A stretch of DNA of 64,000 nt from positions 176,075,298 through 176,139,297 of the forward strand of contig JAIOJX010000030.1 in NCBI GenBank assembly GCA_022376925.1, read 5' to 3'. A model generated the notes under the pieces. It saw only the letters and a program-made list of their open reading frames with translations. It did not search any database and was not told where the DNA came from. The position numbers and the translations under genes are program-made. The DNA comes from Tragulus kanchil (taxonomy: Eukaryota; Chordata; Mammalia; Artiodactyla; Tragulidae). How positions within the stretch are numbered: the stretch's first letter is position 1; each line of letters opens with the position of its first letter. This document shows, in pieces, positions 49,040 to 60,089 of this stretch.

Positions 49040-49847
49040 ATTCTGAAGCTTCTCCTCTTCAAGCTGCCTCACAAAGAACTTCTGGCAGTTTTTTTCTTTT
49101 AAAATTTTTACAGAGTTTTGTGGTTCACAGACATGTATGTTCCCAGATCAGTCATATGCACATCCCTGGTCCCTCCCCACAAGCCCCCATCCCACTCCTC
49201 CAGGCCGTCTCACCGCGCCCCTGCAGGATCTCTTATTCCCACAGCGCAGTGACCATAGCTATCTTTTTCACACATGGTAGTATAGGTTTCCATGTTACTC
49301 TCTCTGGCAGCTTTAATAGCAATGAAAATATCATTCGTTGGCATAGTAATAATTAAAAAGAAAGAAAACAGAAAAGGGAGGGCAGTGTGTTGGCTCATGA
49401 TATTCTGGTCAGGCTGTTAATGTTTTCTGTGGTGTTTTCAATGTTAATTTGCATGCCAGTTTTAGAGAATAGTTGTTTAGATAATTCTACTAAGTCATTC
49501 AAATTATTTCCTCTTGCTTAATTATACTCTGAGATTATTGGTCCAGGACCTAGAGTCTAACTTCATAAATTAACACATTTAAAACTAGAAATAATACCCG
49601 AAGGAGAATAGTTTAGTTTGGTAGCATTCATAAGGATTAGTATTAAGGGATTTGAGAACAGAAACTCTCAAAGTGTGGTCCATGGACTCCAAAGGGGGTT
49701 GAATCAAATCTATCTTCATAATAATACTAAGATGTGATTTGCCTTTTTTATTCTCATTATATCATGAGTATATGGCAGCATTTGCCAGAGACTACATGAT
49801 ATGTAGCCTGATGACTCGTAGAATATGAGCTTGTGTTTTTTGTTTTT

Positions 49848-50116
49848 TAATTTTTTGGCCACTTTTTAATTGGTTTTTTATTTATTTATTTTCATCCATC
49901 TTTGTTCTTTGGCCTGTTTGGGCCTTCCTTCTCAGTGGCCTGTCTTGTAGCAGAGAACCGGCTCTGGGCACATGCGCTCCAGAGCTCCGGCTCGGTAATT
50001 GGACACATCGGTCCAGCCGCTCCGCGGCACGTGGGATATTCCCAGGCCAGGGATCGAACCGGCGCCCCTTGCACTGCAAGGCAGAGTCTTTACCCACTGG
50101 ACCACCAGGGAAGCCC
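49848..50116 (-). mobile_element. Type-1 SINE, duplicated copy
   Basis: Copy of 48686-48954 in tandem duplication 16. Confidence 0.9.
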
Positions 50117-50157
50117 GCGTGTATTTTTATGTTTAAAAATGTTTCCAGTCTTAATTT

Positions 50158-50474
50158 CTTTTTTTTTAATATATTTTTTGGGGGGGCACAAGTTGAGGAG
50201 GGAGGGGTGTCAGCGGGCCACTTCTATTGGTCTTTCATTTATCTATTTTTTTATCCATCTTTGTTCTTTGGCCCGTGTGGGCCTCCCATCGCAGCGGCCT
50301 CTGTTGTTGCAGAGCACTGGCTGTGGGCACATGCGCTCCAGAGCTCTGGCTCGGTTATTGGATACATCGGTCCAGCCGCTCTGCGGCACGTAGGAACTTC
50401 CCAGACCAGGGATTGAACAGGGCGCCCCTTGCACTGCAAGGCGGGTCATTACCCACTGGACCACCAGGGAAGCC
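50158..50474 (-). mobile_element. Type-1 SINE, complete
   Basis: Target-site duplication ccagtcttaattt at 50145 and 50475. Confidence 0.94.
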
Positions 50475-50554
50475 CCAGTCTTAATTTTTAATATACTAAA
50501 TATTAACTCTAGCTCACATAACACAATCTTCAGTGATAGGCATGTAAAGGGGTC

Positions 50555-50777
50555 GTGGAGCTTCCCTGGTGGCACTAGTGGTAAAGAACGTGCCTGCCAG
50601 TGCAGGAGATATGAGAGACGTGGGTTCGATCCCTGGGTCAGGAAGATCCCCTGGAGGAGGGCACAGCAACCCACTCCAGTATTCTTGCCTGGAGAAGCCC
50701 AGGGACCAGAGGAGCCTGGTGGCCACCGTCCACAGGGTCACAAAGAGTCAGACACGATTAAAGTGACTTAGCACACT
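50555..50777 (+). mobile_element. Bov-A2-type SINE
   Basis: gagcttccctggtggcacta ... acaaagagtcagacacgatt. Flanked by aaggggtc / aagtggtc. Its last 44 bp recur at 51894. Confidence 0.9.
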
Positions 50778-50885
50778 AAGTGGTCCTGAAACCCAGAAAT
50801 TTGAAGGCTGCTGATCTAGGAGAAAAGCAAGATCTGCTGGTGACTGACTCTGTCTTTGTAGAGGATTGTCCTTCAGAGGACAATC

Positions 50886-50970
50886 AAGAAGAGTTTACTG
50901 TTGTACACTTGAAACTAACACAATTTTGTAAATCAACTATACTTCAACAAAAATACATCTCTGTAAATTT
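50886..50970 (+). mobile_element. LINE-1 3' end, copy 1
   Basis: tgttgtacacttgaaactaa and ttgtaaatcaactatacttc are typical of artiodactyl L1 3' ends. Repeated at 52028-52110. Confidence 0.7.
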
Positions 50971-51570
50971 CTAATATGGTTAAAAGAAGAAGAATGGAGT
51001 TTAAATGGCCACAGGAGAAAGTAAAATTATCTGTTCAGAAGCGCTTCCTTCCTGTTCATCTTAGGGTACCTATTAAATGCATAGGAGAATTTCCTACCCT
51101 GGCTCTTAAGAAGACCCACCCATGATTTAGCTGAAGCCGTCACCTGGAAGTCAGAAAGAAGCTCTGGGGAGGTGCATAGGCAGACGGCTCTGCCACAGGC
51201 CGTCATGTTTTCACAGATATGCTGATCACGGAGTTGAGCCCTGGAGAGACAATTTTGTGTGGACTGCCCGGGACCATCCTGTAGTTGGAGTCACTCTGAT
51301 ATATCCATAAAAGGACTCCTCAGAGGGGCTTTGGAATATCAGGGCCACACAGTGTAAGCTCCCCCACTATTGTGGCCTCTGCTCAAAGTATTTGGTCTTG
51401 GGATCTTGCCAGTTGACCGCCTGCCCCCTCTGATGGTGATCGTTATGTGAATAAGGTCGCAGTGTTACTTTCATGAAATAGCTCCCATTCTCCCAGTGGA
51501 GTTCATCTTCCTTGTGCTGTAAATTGTGATGGTTCTAGCTTCTTCTTGCCTGGTTTGTCTTACAATAGTT
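50971..51570. other. Intergenic unique sequence (repeated at 52111-52713)
   Basis: No gene or repeat recognised. Confidence 0.45.
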
Positions 51571-51574
51571 TTAG

Positions 51575-51770
51575 GCACCCCTTATCCAGATACTATGCTA
51601 TGTGTCTCATTTGATCTGCAGGCAATTGTGGGAGGACCTGGTTATTTTTGGTTAGTATTCCCACTGTGCCCTTAGGAAACTAGGACTCGGTGTTTGCCAG
51701 GCATCCAGGTGACACAGCCGAATGAGGCAGGACTAGGACTCGTACCGTTTTTGTGACTTCACTTTCTATC
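51575..51770 (-). mobile_element. MIR SINE, copy 1
   Basis: Antisense MIR: tctcatttgatctgcaggca, attcccactgtgcccttagg, gacacagccgaatgaggcag. Repeated at 52718-52913. Confidence 0.65.
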
Positions 51771-53039
51771 GCATCACCAGATCCATAGTTTTAAGTTTGG
51801 GGTGGGGAGGGGTGAATTGAAGAGGGGAGATTACTGGGGTTAAAGGTAACCTCAAGGAGAAAAAAATGCAAAGAGCAAGGAGGTGGAATGGATCACAGGG
51901 TCACAAAGAGTCAGACACGATTAAAGTGACTTAGCACACTAAGTCCTGAAACCCAGTTGACATGGAGAAAAGCAAGATCTGCTGGTGACTGACTCTGTCT
52001 TTGTAGAGGATTGTCCTTCAGAGGACAATCAAGAAGAGTTTACTGTTGTACACTTGAAACTAACACAATTTTGTAAATCAACTATACTTCAACAAAAATA
52101 CATCTCTGTAAATTTCTAATATGGTTAAAAGAAGAAGAATGGAGTTTAAATGGCCACAGGAGAAAGTAAAATTATCTGTTCAGAAGCGCTTCCTTCCTGT
52201 TCATCTTAGGGTACCTATTAAATGCATAGGAGAATTTCCTACCCTGGCTCTTAAGAAGACCCACCCATGATTTAGCTGAAGCCGTCACCTGGAAGTCAGA
52301 AAGAAGCTCTGGGGAGGTGCATAGGCAGACGGCTCTGCCACAGGCCGTCATGTTTTCACAGATATGCTGATCACGGAGTTGAGCCCTGGAGAGACAATTT
52401 TGTGTGGACTGCCCGGGACCATCCTGTAGTTGGAGTCACTCTGATATATCCATAAAAGGACTCCTCAGAGGGGCTTTGGAATATCAGGGCCACACAGTGT
52501 AAGCTCCCCCACTATTGTGGCCTCTGCTCAAAGTATTTGGTCTTGGGATCTTGCCAGTTGACCGCCTGCCCCCTCTGATGGTGATCGTTATGTGAATAAG
52601 GTCGCAGTGTTACTTTCATGAAATAGCTCCCATTCTCCCAGTGGAGTTCATCTTCCTTGTGCTGTAAATTGTGATGGTTCTAGCTTCTTCTTGCCTGGTT
52701 TGTCTTACAATAGTTTTAGGCACCCCTTATCCAGATACTATGCTATGTGTCTCATTTGATCTGCAGGCAATTGTGGGAGGACCTGGTTATTTTTGGTTAG
52801 TATTCCCACTGTGCCCTTAGGAAACTAGGACTCGGTGTTTGCCAGGCATCCAGGTGACACAGCCGAATGAGGCAGGACTAGGACTCGTACCGTTTTTGTG
52901 ACTTCACTTTCTATCGCATCACCAGATCCATAGTTTTAAGTTTGGGGTGGGGAGGGGTGAATTGAAGAGGGGAGATTACTGGGGTTAAAGGTAACCTCAA
53001 GGAGAAAAAAATGCAAAGAGCAAGGAGGTGGAATGGATC

Positions 53040-53148
53040 ACTAATTAAGAATACGGACCCTGGAGCCAGACTGTCTCCTTTGAAATTGTTGTCCTACGAC
53101 TTCTGGTCCTACGACTTGCTTGAAATCTGACGTTAGGCAAGTTACTTA
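53040..53148 (+). mobile_element. MIR SINE fragment
   Basis: cggaccctggagccagactg and taggcaagttacttaacc, followed by a T run. Contains a 12-bp direct repeat gtcctacgactt. Confidence 0.7.
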
Positions 53149-53169
53149 ACCATCTTTTTTTTTTTTTTT

Positions 53170-54085
53170 TTTCAGATTTTGAAAATTAAGTGAAAGTACT
53201 TGGGGAAAAGGTAGAATCTAGGCAGGAATATTAAGACTGTCAGTATAGATCTGATCTGCCTGCAAATCTTTGACCCACTTTATATCATTTTCAATAAGGC
53301 AGTGTATTGGACATTAGGTTAGGATCGCAGGTTTTCAAAAGGCGTGTTTTCTTGACATCCTTTTCTTTCCCAGAATGGGCTGCTTGTTTTGACAAGGTGA
53401 TCATGTTTCCATTTTAAAAAAAGATTTTTAGTGGGGAGGTGGGAGAAGGCTGGGTATACGGGAAACATTCATCTGGTGGAAATAGTGAAGATCAAAAGGT
53501 GCATTCAGCTCATTCATACCCGCCTCAAATTCATGAAGAAAATTACAGCTGATAAGTGACTGAGATCACGTGGAAGAATGAAAGGAAAAGTGTCCTGCGC
53601 CGTCTGAAAAAGCGTATGGGAGGGCATCTTGATAAGCGTAAATCCCCTGGTCTTTGTGATGCTGGACTGAAGTTTCTTACTTGCCACCCGAAACTCTGCC
53701 GAGGGACCGAAAACTGGGCAATTGTTTCTTAAGATGTGGTTTCAGGGCAGCTTCCAATGCAGCATTTTCCTCTGTTCCAGAACATTCGTAAAGACTCAGT
53801 TTGGTGGGGAGGAAAAAAGCCTCATTAATGTGGAAACCACATTCACATTTGTAGTTTTATATTTGTTAACAAACTCTTGCTCCAGGATCTATTAGGCAAG
53901 TCAAAGGGTGAATCATGTTGATGACCACTTCTGGGCTGTTAGCCTTGGTGTGTTTTGAGCCAGCCCTGGTACCTCCTTCCGTGGCAACTTGATGTGGTTT
54001 TCTATGTCACGTACCCCCTCTAGTGGCCAAATTGGGTTTGGTTTTTTGTTGGTTTTGTACAGATGATCTTTAAAGTTGGAGATCC
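53170..54085. other. Intergenic unique sequence
   Basis: No gene or repeat recognised. Confidence 0.45.
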
Positions 54086-54105
54086 TTTTTTTTTTTTTTT
54101 TTTTT

Positions 54106-54138
54106 GCCACTTCTATTGGTCTTTCACTTATCTATTTT
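54106..54138 (-). mobile_element. Type-1 SINE tail fragment
   Basis: Only gccacttctattggtctttc and a few more bases remain, next to a T run. Confidence 0.7.
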
Positions 54139-54159
54139 CTTTTTTTTATTTTTATTTTT

Positions 54160-54450
54160 AAAATTTTATTTATGTTTCTAAACTTTTATTTTACTTTTAA
54201 CTTTTACAGAGTTTTGCTGTTTACGGATATGTATGATCCCAGATTAGTCATATGTATATCCCCGACTTCCCACCCCTCCAGACCGTCACATAGCACCCCT
54301 GCAGGGTCCCCTTTTCTCACAGAGCAATGACTATAGCTGTTTTCTTCACATATGACAGTACAGGTTTTCATGCTACTTCCTTTACGCCTCCTACCCACTG
54401 TTCATTCCCCACAATGTCCATATGTCTACTGTCTATGTCTGTTTTTAAAG
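54160..54450 (-). mobile_element. LINE-1-like 3' end, copy 1
   Basis: Antisense of the shared 3'-end variant: cagagttttgctgtttacgg, agattagtcatatgtatatc, tcacagagcaatgactatag. Repeated from 55312. Confidence 0.6.
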
Positions 54451-54967
54451 TTGGAGATCCTTTGATTGAGGGGGTACTGTGGATTTGGGAAGGTAAGGGG
54501 GAAAGGATCAGAAATAATGTCCACCTTCTTACTCCATAGGAAAAACTGTTCTGAAGTATATGTCCCATTCCACCTGGCGATTTTTAAAGAGCTGGTGGAG
54601 ATGGGGACCTTTGAAAGAGAGGAGGGATTTTAGAATGATCACTCATCTTATTACTCTGATTATTTTCTGAATTTCTACTACCTTTACTAATAATTATCTT
54701 ATTAGTAAGTCCATAGTTTCATTAGAAAAAAGTCTTTATTTTTTTTTTAGTGAGAACAGCAATAGAATGTGTCAGGTAAAACTAGAGAGTGAAAAATAAG
54801 TGAAGTGTTCTTCATTCTGTGAATTCTGGTCTTCTCCCCAGTCTGTCAGGAGGTGACGATCGTGAGCAGTAAGTTTATCTTTCCAGCCTTCTTTGTATGC
54901 AGTAACAAAGACGTATTGTACATGTATCTTATTGGCATATATTAAGTACAGATGATATATCCATATA
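54451..54967. other. Intergenic unique sequence (repeated at 55556-56072)
   Basis: No gene recognised. Confidence 0.45.
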
Positions 54968-54969
54968 TA

Positions 54970-55061
54970 TTGGCTTGGCGAGAAAGTTCAATTAGGTTTT
55001 CCCTAAACAAACAAACAAAAAAGTTAGAGAAATACCCAACCAAAGTTTTTGGCCAGCCCAA
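54970..55061. mobile_element. Mariner-type MITE, second family member, copy 1
   Basis: 92 bp, ttggcttggcgagaaagttc opposite gtttttggccagcccaa, flanked by TA. Confidence 0.8.
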
Positions 55062-55173
55062 TACACAGTGTATTCACCTTAGATTTGGTTTTTATGAAAC
55101 AAAACGGAATCTTACTACACATACAATTCATTTAATGTTTTGCATGCCCCGTGAAAGTACTGTATAGGTCTGT

Positions 55174-55306
55174 GTGTGTGTGCATGTGCTAGGTTGTTTC
55201 AGTCGTGTCAGACTCTTTGCAGCCCTGTGAGCCATAGCCTGCCAGGCTCCTCTGTCCATGGGCTTCTCCAGGCAAGCACCTGGAGGGCTGCCATGCCCCC
55301 TCCTCA
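55174..55306 (-). mobile_element. Bov-A2-type SINE, truncated at a duplication junction
   Basis: gttgtttcagtcgtgtcaga ... then garbled at the junction. Confidence 0.85.
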
Positions 55307-56074
55307 TGTCTCAGAGTTTTGCTGTTTACGGATATGTATGATCCCAGATTAGTCATATGTATATCCCCGACTTCCCACCCCTCCAGACCGTCACATAGCA
55401 CCCCTGCAGGGTCCCCTTTTCTCACAGAGCAATGACTATAGCTGTTTTCTTCACATATGACAGTACAGGTTTTCATGCTACTTCCTTTACGCCTCCTACC
55501 CACTGTTCATTCCCCACAATGTCCATATGTCTACTGTCTATGTCTGTTTTTAAAGTTGGAGATCCTTTGATTGAGGGGGTACTGTGGATTTGGGAAGGTA
55601 AGGGGGAAAGGATCAGAAATAATGTCCACCTTCTTACTCCATAGGAAAAACTGTTCTGAAGTATATGTCCCATTCCACCTGGCGATTTTTAAAGAGCTGG
55701 TGGAGATGGGGACCTTTGAAAGAGAGGAGGGATTTTAGAATGATCACTCATCTTATTACTCTGATTATTTTCTGAATTTCTACTACCTTTACTAATAATT
55801 ATCTTATTAGTAAGTCCATAGTTTCATTAGAAAAAAGTCTTTATTTTTTTTTTAGTGAGAACAGCAATAGAATGTGTCAGGTAAAACTAGAGAGTGAAAA
55901 ATAAGTGAAGTGTTCTTCATTCTGTGAATTCTGGTCTTCTCCCCAGTCTGTCAGGAGGTGACGATCGTGAGCAGTAAGTTTATCTTTCCAGCCTTCTTTG
56001 TATGCAGTAACAAAGACGTATTGTACATGTATCTTATTGGCATATATTAAGTACAGATGATATATCCATATATA

Positions 56075-56166
56075 TTGGCTTGGCGAGAAAGTTCAATTAG
56101 GTTTTCCCTAAACAAACAAACAAAAAAGTTAGAGAAATACCCAACCAAAGTTTTTGGCCAGCCCAA
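56075..56166. mobile_element. Mariner-type MITE, duplicated copy
   Basis: Copy of 54970-55061 in tandem duplication 18. Confidence 0.8.
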
Positions 56167-56278
56167 TACACAGTGTATTCACCTTAGATTTGGTTTTTAT
56201 GAAACAAAACGGAATCTTACTACACATACAATTCATTTAATGTTTTGCATGCCCCGTGAAAGTACTGTATAGGTCTGT

Positions 56279-56498
56279 GTGTGTGTGCATGTGCTAGGTT
56301 GTTTCAGTCGTGTCAGACTCTTTGCAGCCCTGTGAGCCATAGCCTGCCAGGCTCCTCTGTCCATGGGCTTCTCCAGGCAAGCACGCTGGAGGGGCTGCCA
56401 TGCCCTCCTCCAGGGGATCTTCCCGACCCAGGGACCAAGCCCTCATCTCCTATGTCTCCTGCATTGGCAGGTGGGTTCTTTACCACTAGTGCCACCAC
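56279..56498 (-). mobile_element. Bov-A2-type SINE, complete
   Basis: Same start as 55174, continuing to ggttctttaccactagtgcc. The final tgggaagcc of the head is missing. Confidence 0.88.
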
Positions 56499-56519
56499 TG
56501 GTCTAGTTCTTTTAAAATA

Positions 56520-56770
56520 GCTGACTATTAAATTCATTTATTTAAGCATTCTCTTATTGGTGAATATTTGGGTTACTTTCAGTTTTTGTTGTTAAAAAAT
56601 ATCCCAGCAAACATATTTGTACCTACTTCTGTCTCTGCCAGTTGGTGCAGCAGTTTTCTGTAGGATAAATTCCTAGGAGTCTTAACTCCTGTATCAGAAC
56701 CTACAGTTATTTGAAATTGTGATGGGTATTGACAGCCCTCCAACAAGGCTGTACCAGCCTATATTCCCAC
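56520..56770 (+). mobile_element. Old LINE-1 3'-region fragment
   Basis: tattggtgaatatttgggtt, tctgtaggataaattcctag and agccctccaacaaggctgta match the conserved 3' region of ancient L1. Confidence 0.6.
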
Positions 56771-56796
56771 ACACAGTGAAGCTACAGCTTTTCAGT

Positions 56797-56850
56797 GATA
56801 TATATATATATATATAATATTTATATTTACACATATATTTATATAATTAT
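56797..56850. repeat. (TA)n microsatellite-like tract
   Basis: Alternating TA run followed by AT-rich sequence. Confidence 0.85.
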
Positions 56851-56869
56851 TATTTTTTTAATCCTAAAA

Positions 56870-58790
56870 CGAATCAAAAAGCAACCAAGGTAGCTCAGTG
56901 TAGGGCAATTCTCCTGTAGGAGTCAGACACAGTTGTCAAGGGAGATGAATGAAATCAAACTGAGGTCTTCATCTGGCCTCAGCCCTGGAGCATTCCTCGC
57001 TCTCGGTGGTTGAAACACTACCCTGGGTTATGTTAATAGGTCCAATTCTGATTGCAAATGACTCCAGTCTGCAAAAGTGATTCACTGTTAATGAAATCAG
57101 TCTTGAGGAGTAAATTGTTTCCACTCCCCACCCCTGCCCACAATTCACCCTGACCTCCTTGCTGACAGTAATTACTGTGTTATTTTCCTCCTTGTGGTTT
57201 GGTGATCTGGACCCCCACCTCTGAGTTATTAATTCTGACCTTTCCTATATATGGCTCGGTTGGGATGCTTCAGACCTTAGGGGCCCCTGAAAGTTTAAAA
57301 AAGCACAGTCTGAAGGTCAGAAACCTTGAATGGTATCCAGTCTTAGCAGCTTTCTGCTCGCTAGCTCTCTATTCCATCTGCTGTCCTCAGAGCTGGTCCC
57401 TGGGCCACGCCTGGCTTGTTGCATTAGAAATACTCCTGGGACGTGTCCCAAATGCGCTTTCCTGAGCCCTCCTCCCAGACCACTAAGTGCATAGGGCTCC
57501 AGTGAAGCCGTGGTTGCTTGCTTCTTCAAATCCCCGCTCTGCCCTGTGGGGCCTCTTACCCCTGGGGAGCTTTAGTTGTATTGTCTATAAAATGAGGCCT
57601 TGAAGTATATCAGATTCTCCTGCAGGGAAAAGAAGGTGCGGAGGTCGTCAGGAAATTCTGCCTGAAACTTTAGATGAAGAGCATTGCTCCAAGGAGTCAC
57701 TCTGTGTCCCCCTTGCTGGGAACATTGGCAGCTGATACTACTTCTGCTCTAGGCTCTGTTTGCTGGCTCCCTTCTGGAATGACATAAAAACCAGTTGGGA
57801 GGAAGACAAGACTGAAGAAATGTGTGCATCTCCCTCTGCATAGGCCTGTAGTACACCCCTCATTTCACAATCTCGAGGGACCCTTCACTCTGGAATTCTG
57901 TGACTGGGGTCCCTGATTAAGTAAACCCAAAGGTGAAGCCAGTGAAACAAAACTAAGCAGTGGCTTTGGCTCTATAGGACCTTTAAAAAACAGTAACAAC
58001 TGAAGGCCTTTCCATAGTACTGCAGCACCAAAATGGTAGCTGGTAGGTAGGAAGTGTTTTCATAAATGTGAAAAGGCCCAGATAACCTCAGTTTTTGAAA
58101 TTTGAATTGAGAACCTGAAGTCGGCCTGCTAGCAGCTTCTTGTTAGTGTGTGGCTTTTTGGTTGCCCTCGGCATGTGCTCTCTCTGTTGGGACCTGTGGG
58201 TTTTGCAATATGAGCTCGGAGCTTTGAAATTTTTATGTCCCATAATGTCTGTAAGACTCTTATAAGCAAATTGGCTTTGTGATAAGGGATAAATGATTAG
58301 TTATTGCTGTGTATGTCCTAAGAGTGACACTGTTTATAAACAAATAAGCTGAAACTGCAATGGAGAATTCTTACTGAATTTATTCTTAATTAAAATAAAG
58401 TGTGAATAGCATTTATTATCCCCATAGATGTTTTATGGCAGTGTTGGAGGAGGTGGACAAAGTGTCTAACCAGTCACCAAAGTATAGATGTATTAGTAAA
58501 AAAACAAAAAACAGAGAGAGTCTTTTTTAAAGGGGAAAAAAAATGGAAGTCCACTGGATTGCTATCCAGTAATGAATGCCTAATGATCGCGTGTTATACT
58601 TTAAATTGTTTCAAATGATAGGTGCCAAAAAGTCTCCCATGCCTGTAGCCTTATAAGTCTTCTAAATTTTAGAAAACCTATTTCTGTCTGATATCATAAT
58701 GGTAAATTGATGCAAATGCCAGATTGGTGTACACACAGATGCCAAATTAAAGTGTTCTGAAGACCTATGAAGGTATAGACATAATATGTA
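56870..58790. other. Intergenic unique sequence
   Basis: About 1.9 kb without duplication. 57510-57600 is faintly MIR-like. No gene seen. Confidence 0.45.
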
Positions 58791-58794
58791 GACC

Positions 58795-58935
58795 CTTAAG
58801 TTGAGGCCCTCTCACTCTGATATTTTTCCCCCTTATTGGACTGTCCATGCTTTGAGAATGAAGATTTTTTGTTTCTGGTCTCAATTTCTCCAGAATGTAG
58901 CATAGTAGGTACTTGGGAACATTTGCTGAATTCAA
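58795..58935 (+). mobile_element. L2 LINE 3' end
   Basis: ccatgctttgagaatgaag, agaatgtagcatagtaggta, acatttgctgaattcaa. Confidence 0.6.
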
Positions 58936-58998
58936 TATGAGTTCAGGAACTTGACTTCACACCACCCAGCACATAGTAGATACTTGATTTTGGAGTAA

Positions 58999-59021
58999 AT
59001 GAAGGAAGGAAGGAAGGAAGA
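58999..59021. repeat. (GAAG)n simple repeat
   Basis: gaaggaaggaaggaaggaag. Confidence 0.9.
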
Positions 59022-59152
59022 ATAGAATTGTTTAGGTGACTGAGCAGACTGACCAGAACTACTTCCCAAGTGCTGATCTTGGGGAAGAAAAATGAGGACC
59101 AGGTGTCAGGTGGTTTATAAAGCCACACTGACTTCATTTTAAGAACTGCTGA

Positions 59153-59251
59153 AGGGGGCTGGGAGGGGGCAGGGAACCAGGGATATGCATATGACTGATC
59201 TGGGAACATACATGTCTGTGAATAACAAAACTCTGTAAAAATTAAAAAAAA
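59153..59251 (+). mobile_element. 5'-truncated LINE-1-like 3' end
   Basis: 99 bp: gatatgcatatgactgatct, gggaacatacatgtctgtga, aacaaaactctgtaaaaatt, A tail. Target-site duplication aagaactgctga at 59141 and 59252. Confidence 0.75.
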
Positions 59252-59265
59252 AAGAACTGCTGAGA

Positions 59266-60075
59266 GATTTTAAGAGATTATATGTATCCCCACCCCTCCA
59301 CCACACCTTCTGTGAAAGGGTGATGATAGTAACTATTAGTTTATTATAAAATCCTCTTGCTAGACCAACAAAAAAAATCAGTTTAGTAGCTAAAATGGTT
59401 TTTAACCTAGTCAGAAATTTGGAGCAATTTCTGCAGGGAAAGGTAGGGTACTACGAGGGTCTGGGGTTTGTTGAAGATGAAAGATTAGTCTCTGAACTAT
59501 CCTTGATTTCCACACTTAAAGGAGTTGAAAATGCATTCCAGTCAGTGTACAGTGGGGAAGTATGTCTGGGGAAGAGGTAAACTGATTACTGGAGAGAAAA
59601 GGGGAAAGAAGTTATATGTGAGAGTTGGAGAAGACAGGAGAAACAGATTGAGAAGCAAGCAGACACTTCCAAAATAACAGGAAAAACAGACCCACTTTGC
59701 CTCGAGGTTGTAAATGGAAGCTCTCGTTGAGGAGATTCGATTATGTCTAAATACAGGCTAAGGAAATACGTCTCAGATTTGTTTGGAAGCAGATTTCTGT
59801 GTCTACCTACTATGCACAAATGCCTTGAGGTGGTGGGAGGTCAGAAAAAGACAGAAGTGGTCTAGGGGTGGGGGGAGGTTGCAGGGAAGTCTTGTCTGAG
59901 GGGCACATGGTGAGCAGAGGCCATGGGACATGTAGGGTAGGGATGAGTGTCATCAGCATTTTGTAACTGGCTGCCCTTATGAACAAGGGGCATTGCCGAT
60001 GTCTAAACCAGAAGACTAACCAAAGTACACAGCAGGGGTGGTATGGAGATAGATCAAGCAATGTGTATGTCCCCA
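59266..60075. other. Intergenic unique sequence
   Basis: No gene or repeat recognised. Purine-rich. Confidence 0.45.
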
Positions 60076-60089
60076 GTTCAACCAAGAGA

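Larger units (their letters stand above)
47872..50205. repeat. Tandem duplication 16 (period 1168 falling to 1162), overlapping duplication 15
   Basis: Units start attctgaagcttctcctc at 47872 and 49040. The right breakpoint of A is inside a type-1 SINE (gaggagggaggggt). The C-rich run near 48008 is shorter in unit B, which accounts for the 6-bp change in period. Confidence 0.95.
48500..50812 (+). mobile_element. Old hAT-Charlie-like element split by three SINEs
   Basis: Left end ctctcaaagtgtggtccatg; interior taagatgtgatttgcctttt and gagactacatgatatgtagc; right part 50475-50554 and 50778-50812 (gaaatttgaaggctgctgat). The SINEs at 48686, 50158 and 50555 separate the pieces, and duplication 16 repeats the left half. 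Confidence 0.5.
50731..53042. repeat. Tandem duplication 17 (period 1163 falling to 1143)
   Basis: Units start cacagggtcacaaagagtc at 50731 and 51894. The left breakpoint is inside a Bov-A2 SINE. Unit B lacks about 20 bp (ttgaaggctgctgatctagg region) that A has. Confidence 0.93.
54207..56410. repeat. Tandem duplication 18 (period 1105)
   Basis: Units start cagagttttgctgtttacgg at 54207 and 55312. The end of A is inside a Bov-A2 SINE and is slightly garbled (agcacctggagggctgcc against agcacgctggaggggctg in B). Confidence 0.95.

Noticed and set aside
53440..53710. Possible processed pseudogene
   Set aside because: No frame gave a recognisable protein and there is no poly-A tail or target-site duplication.
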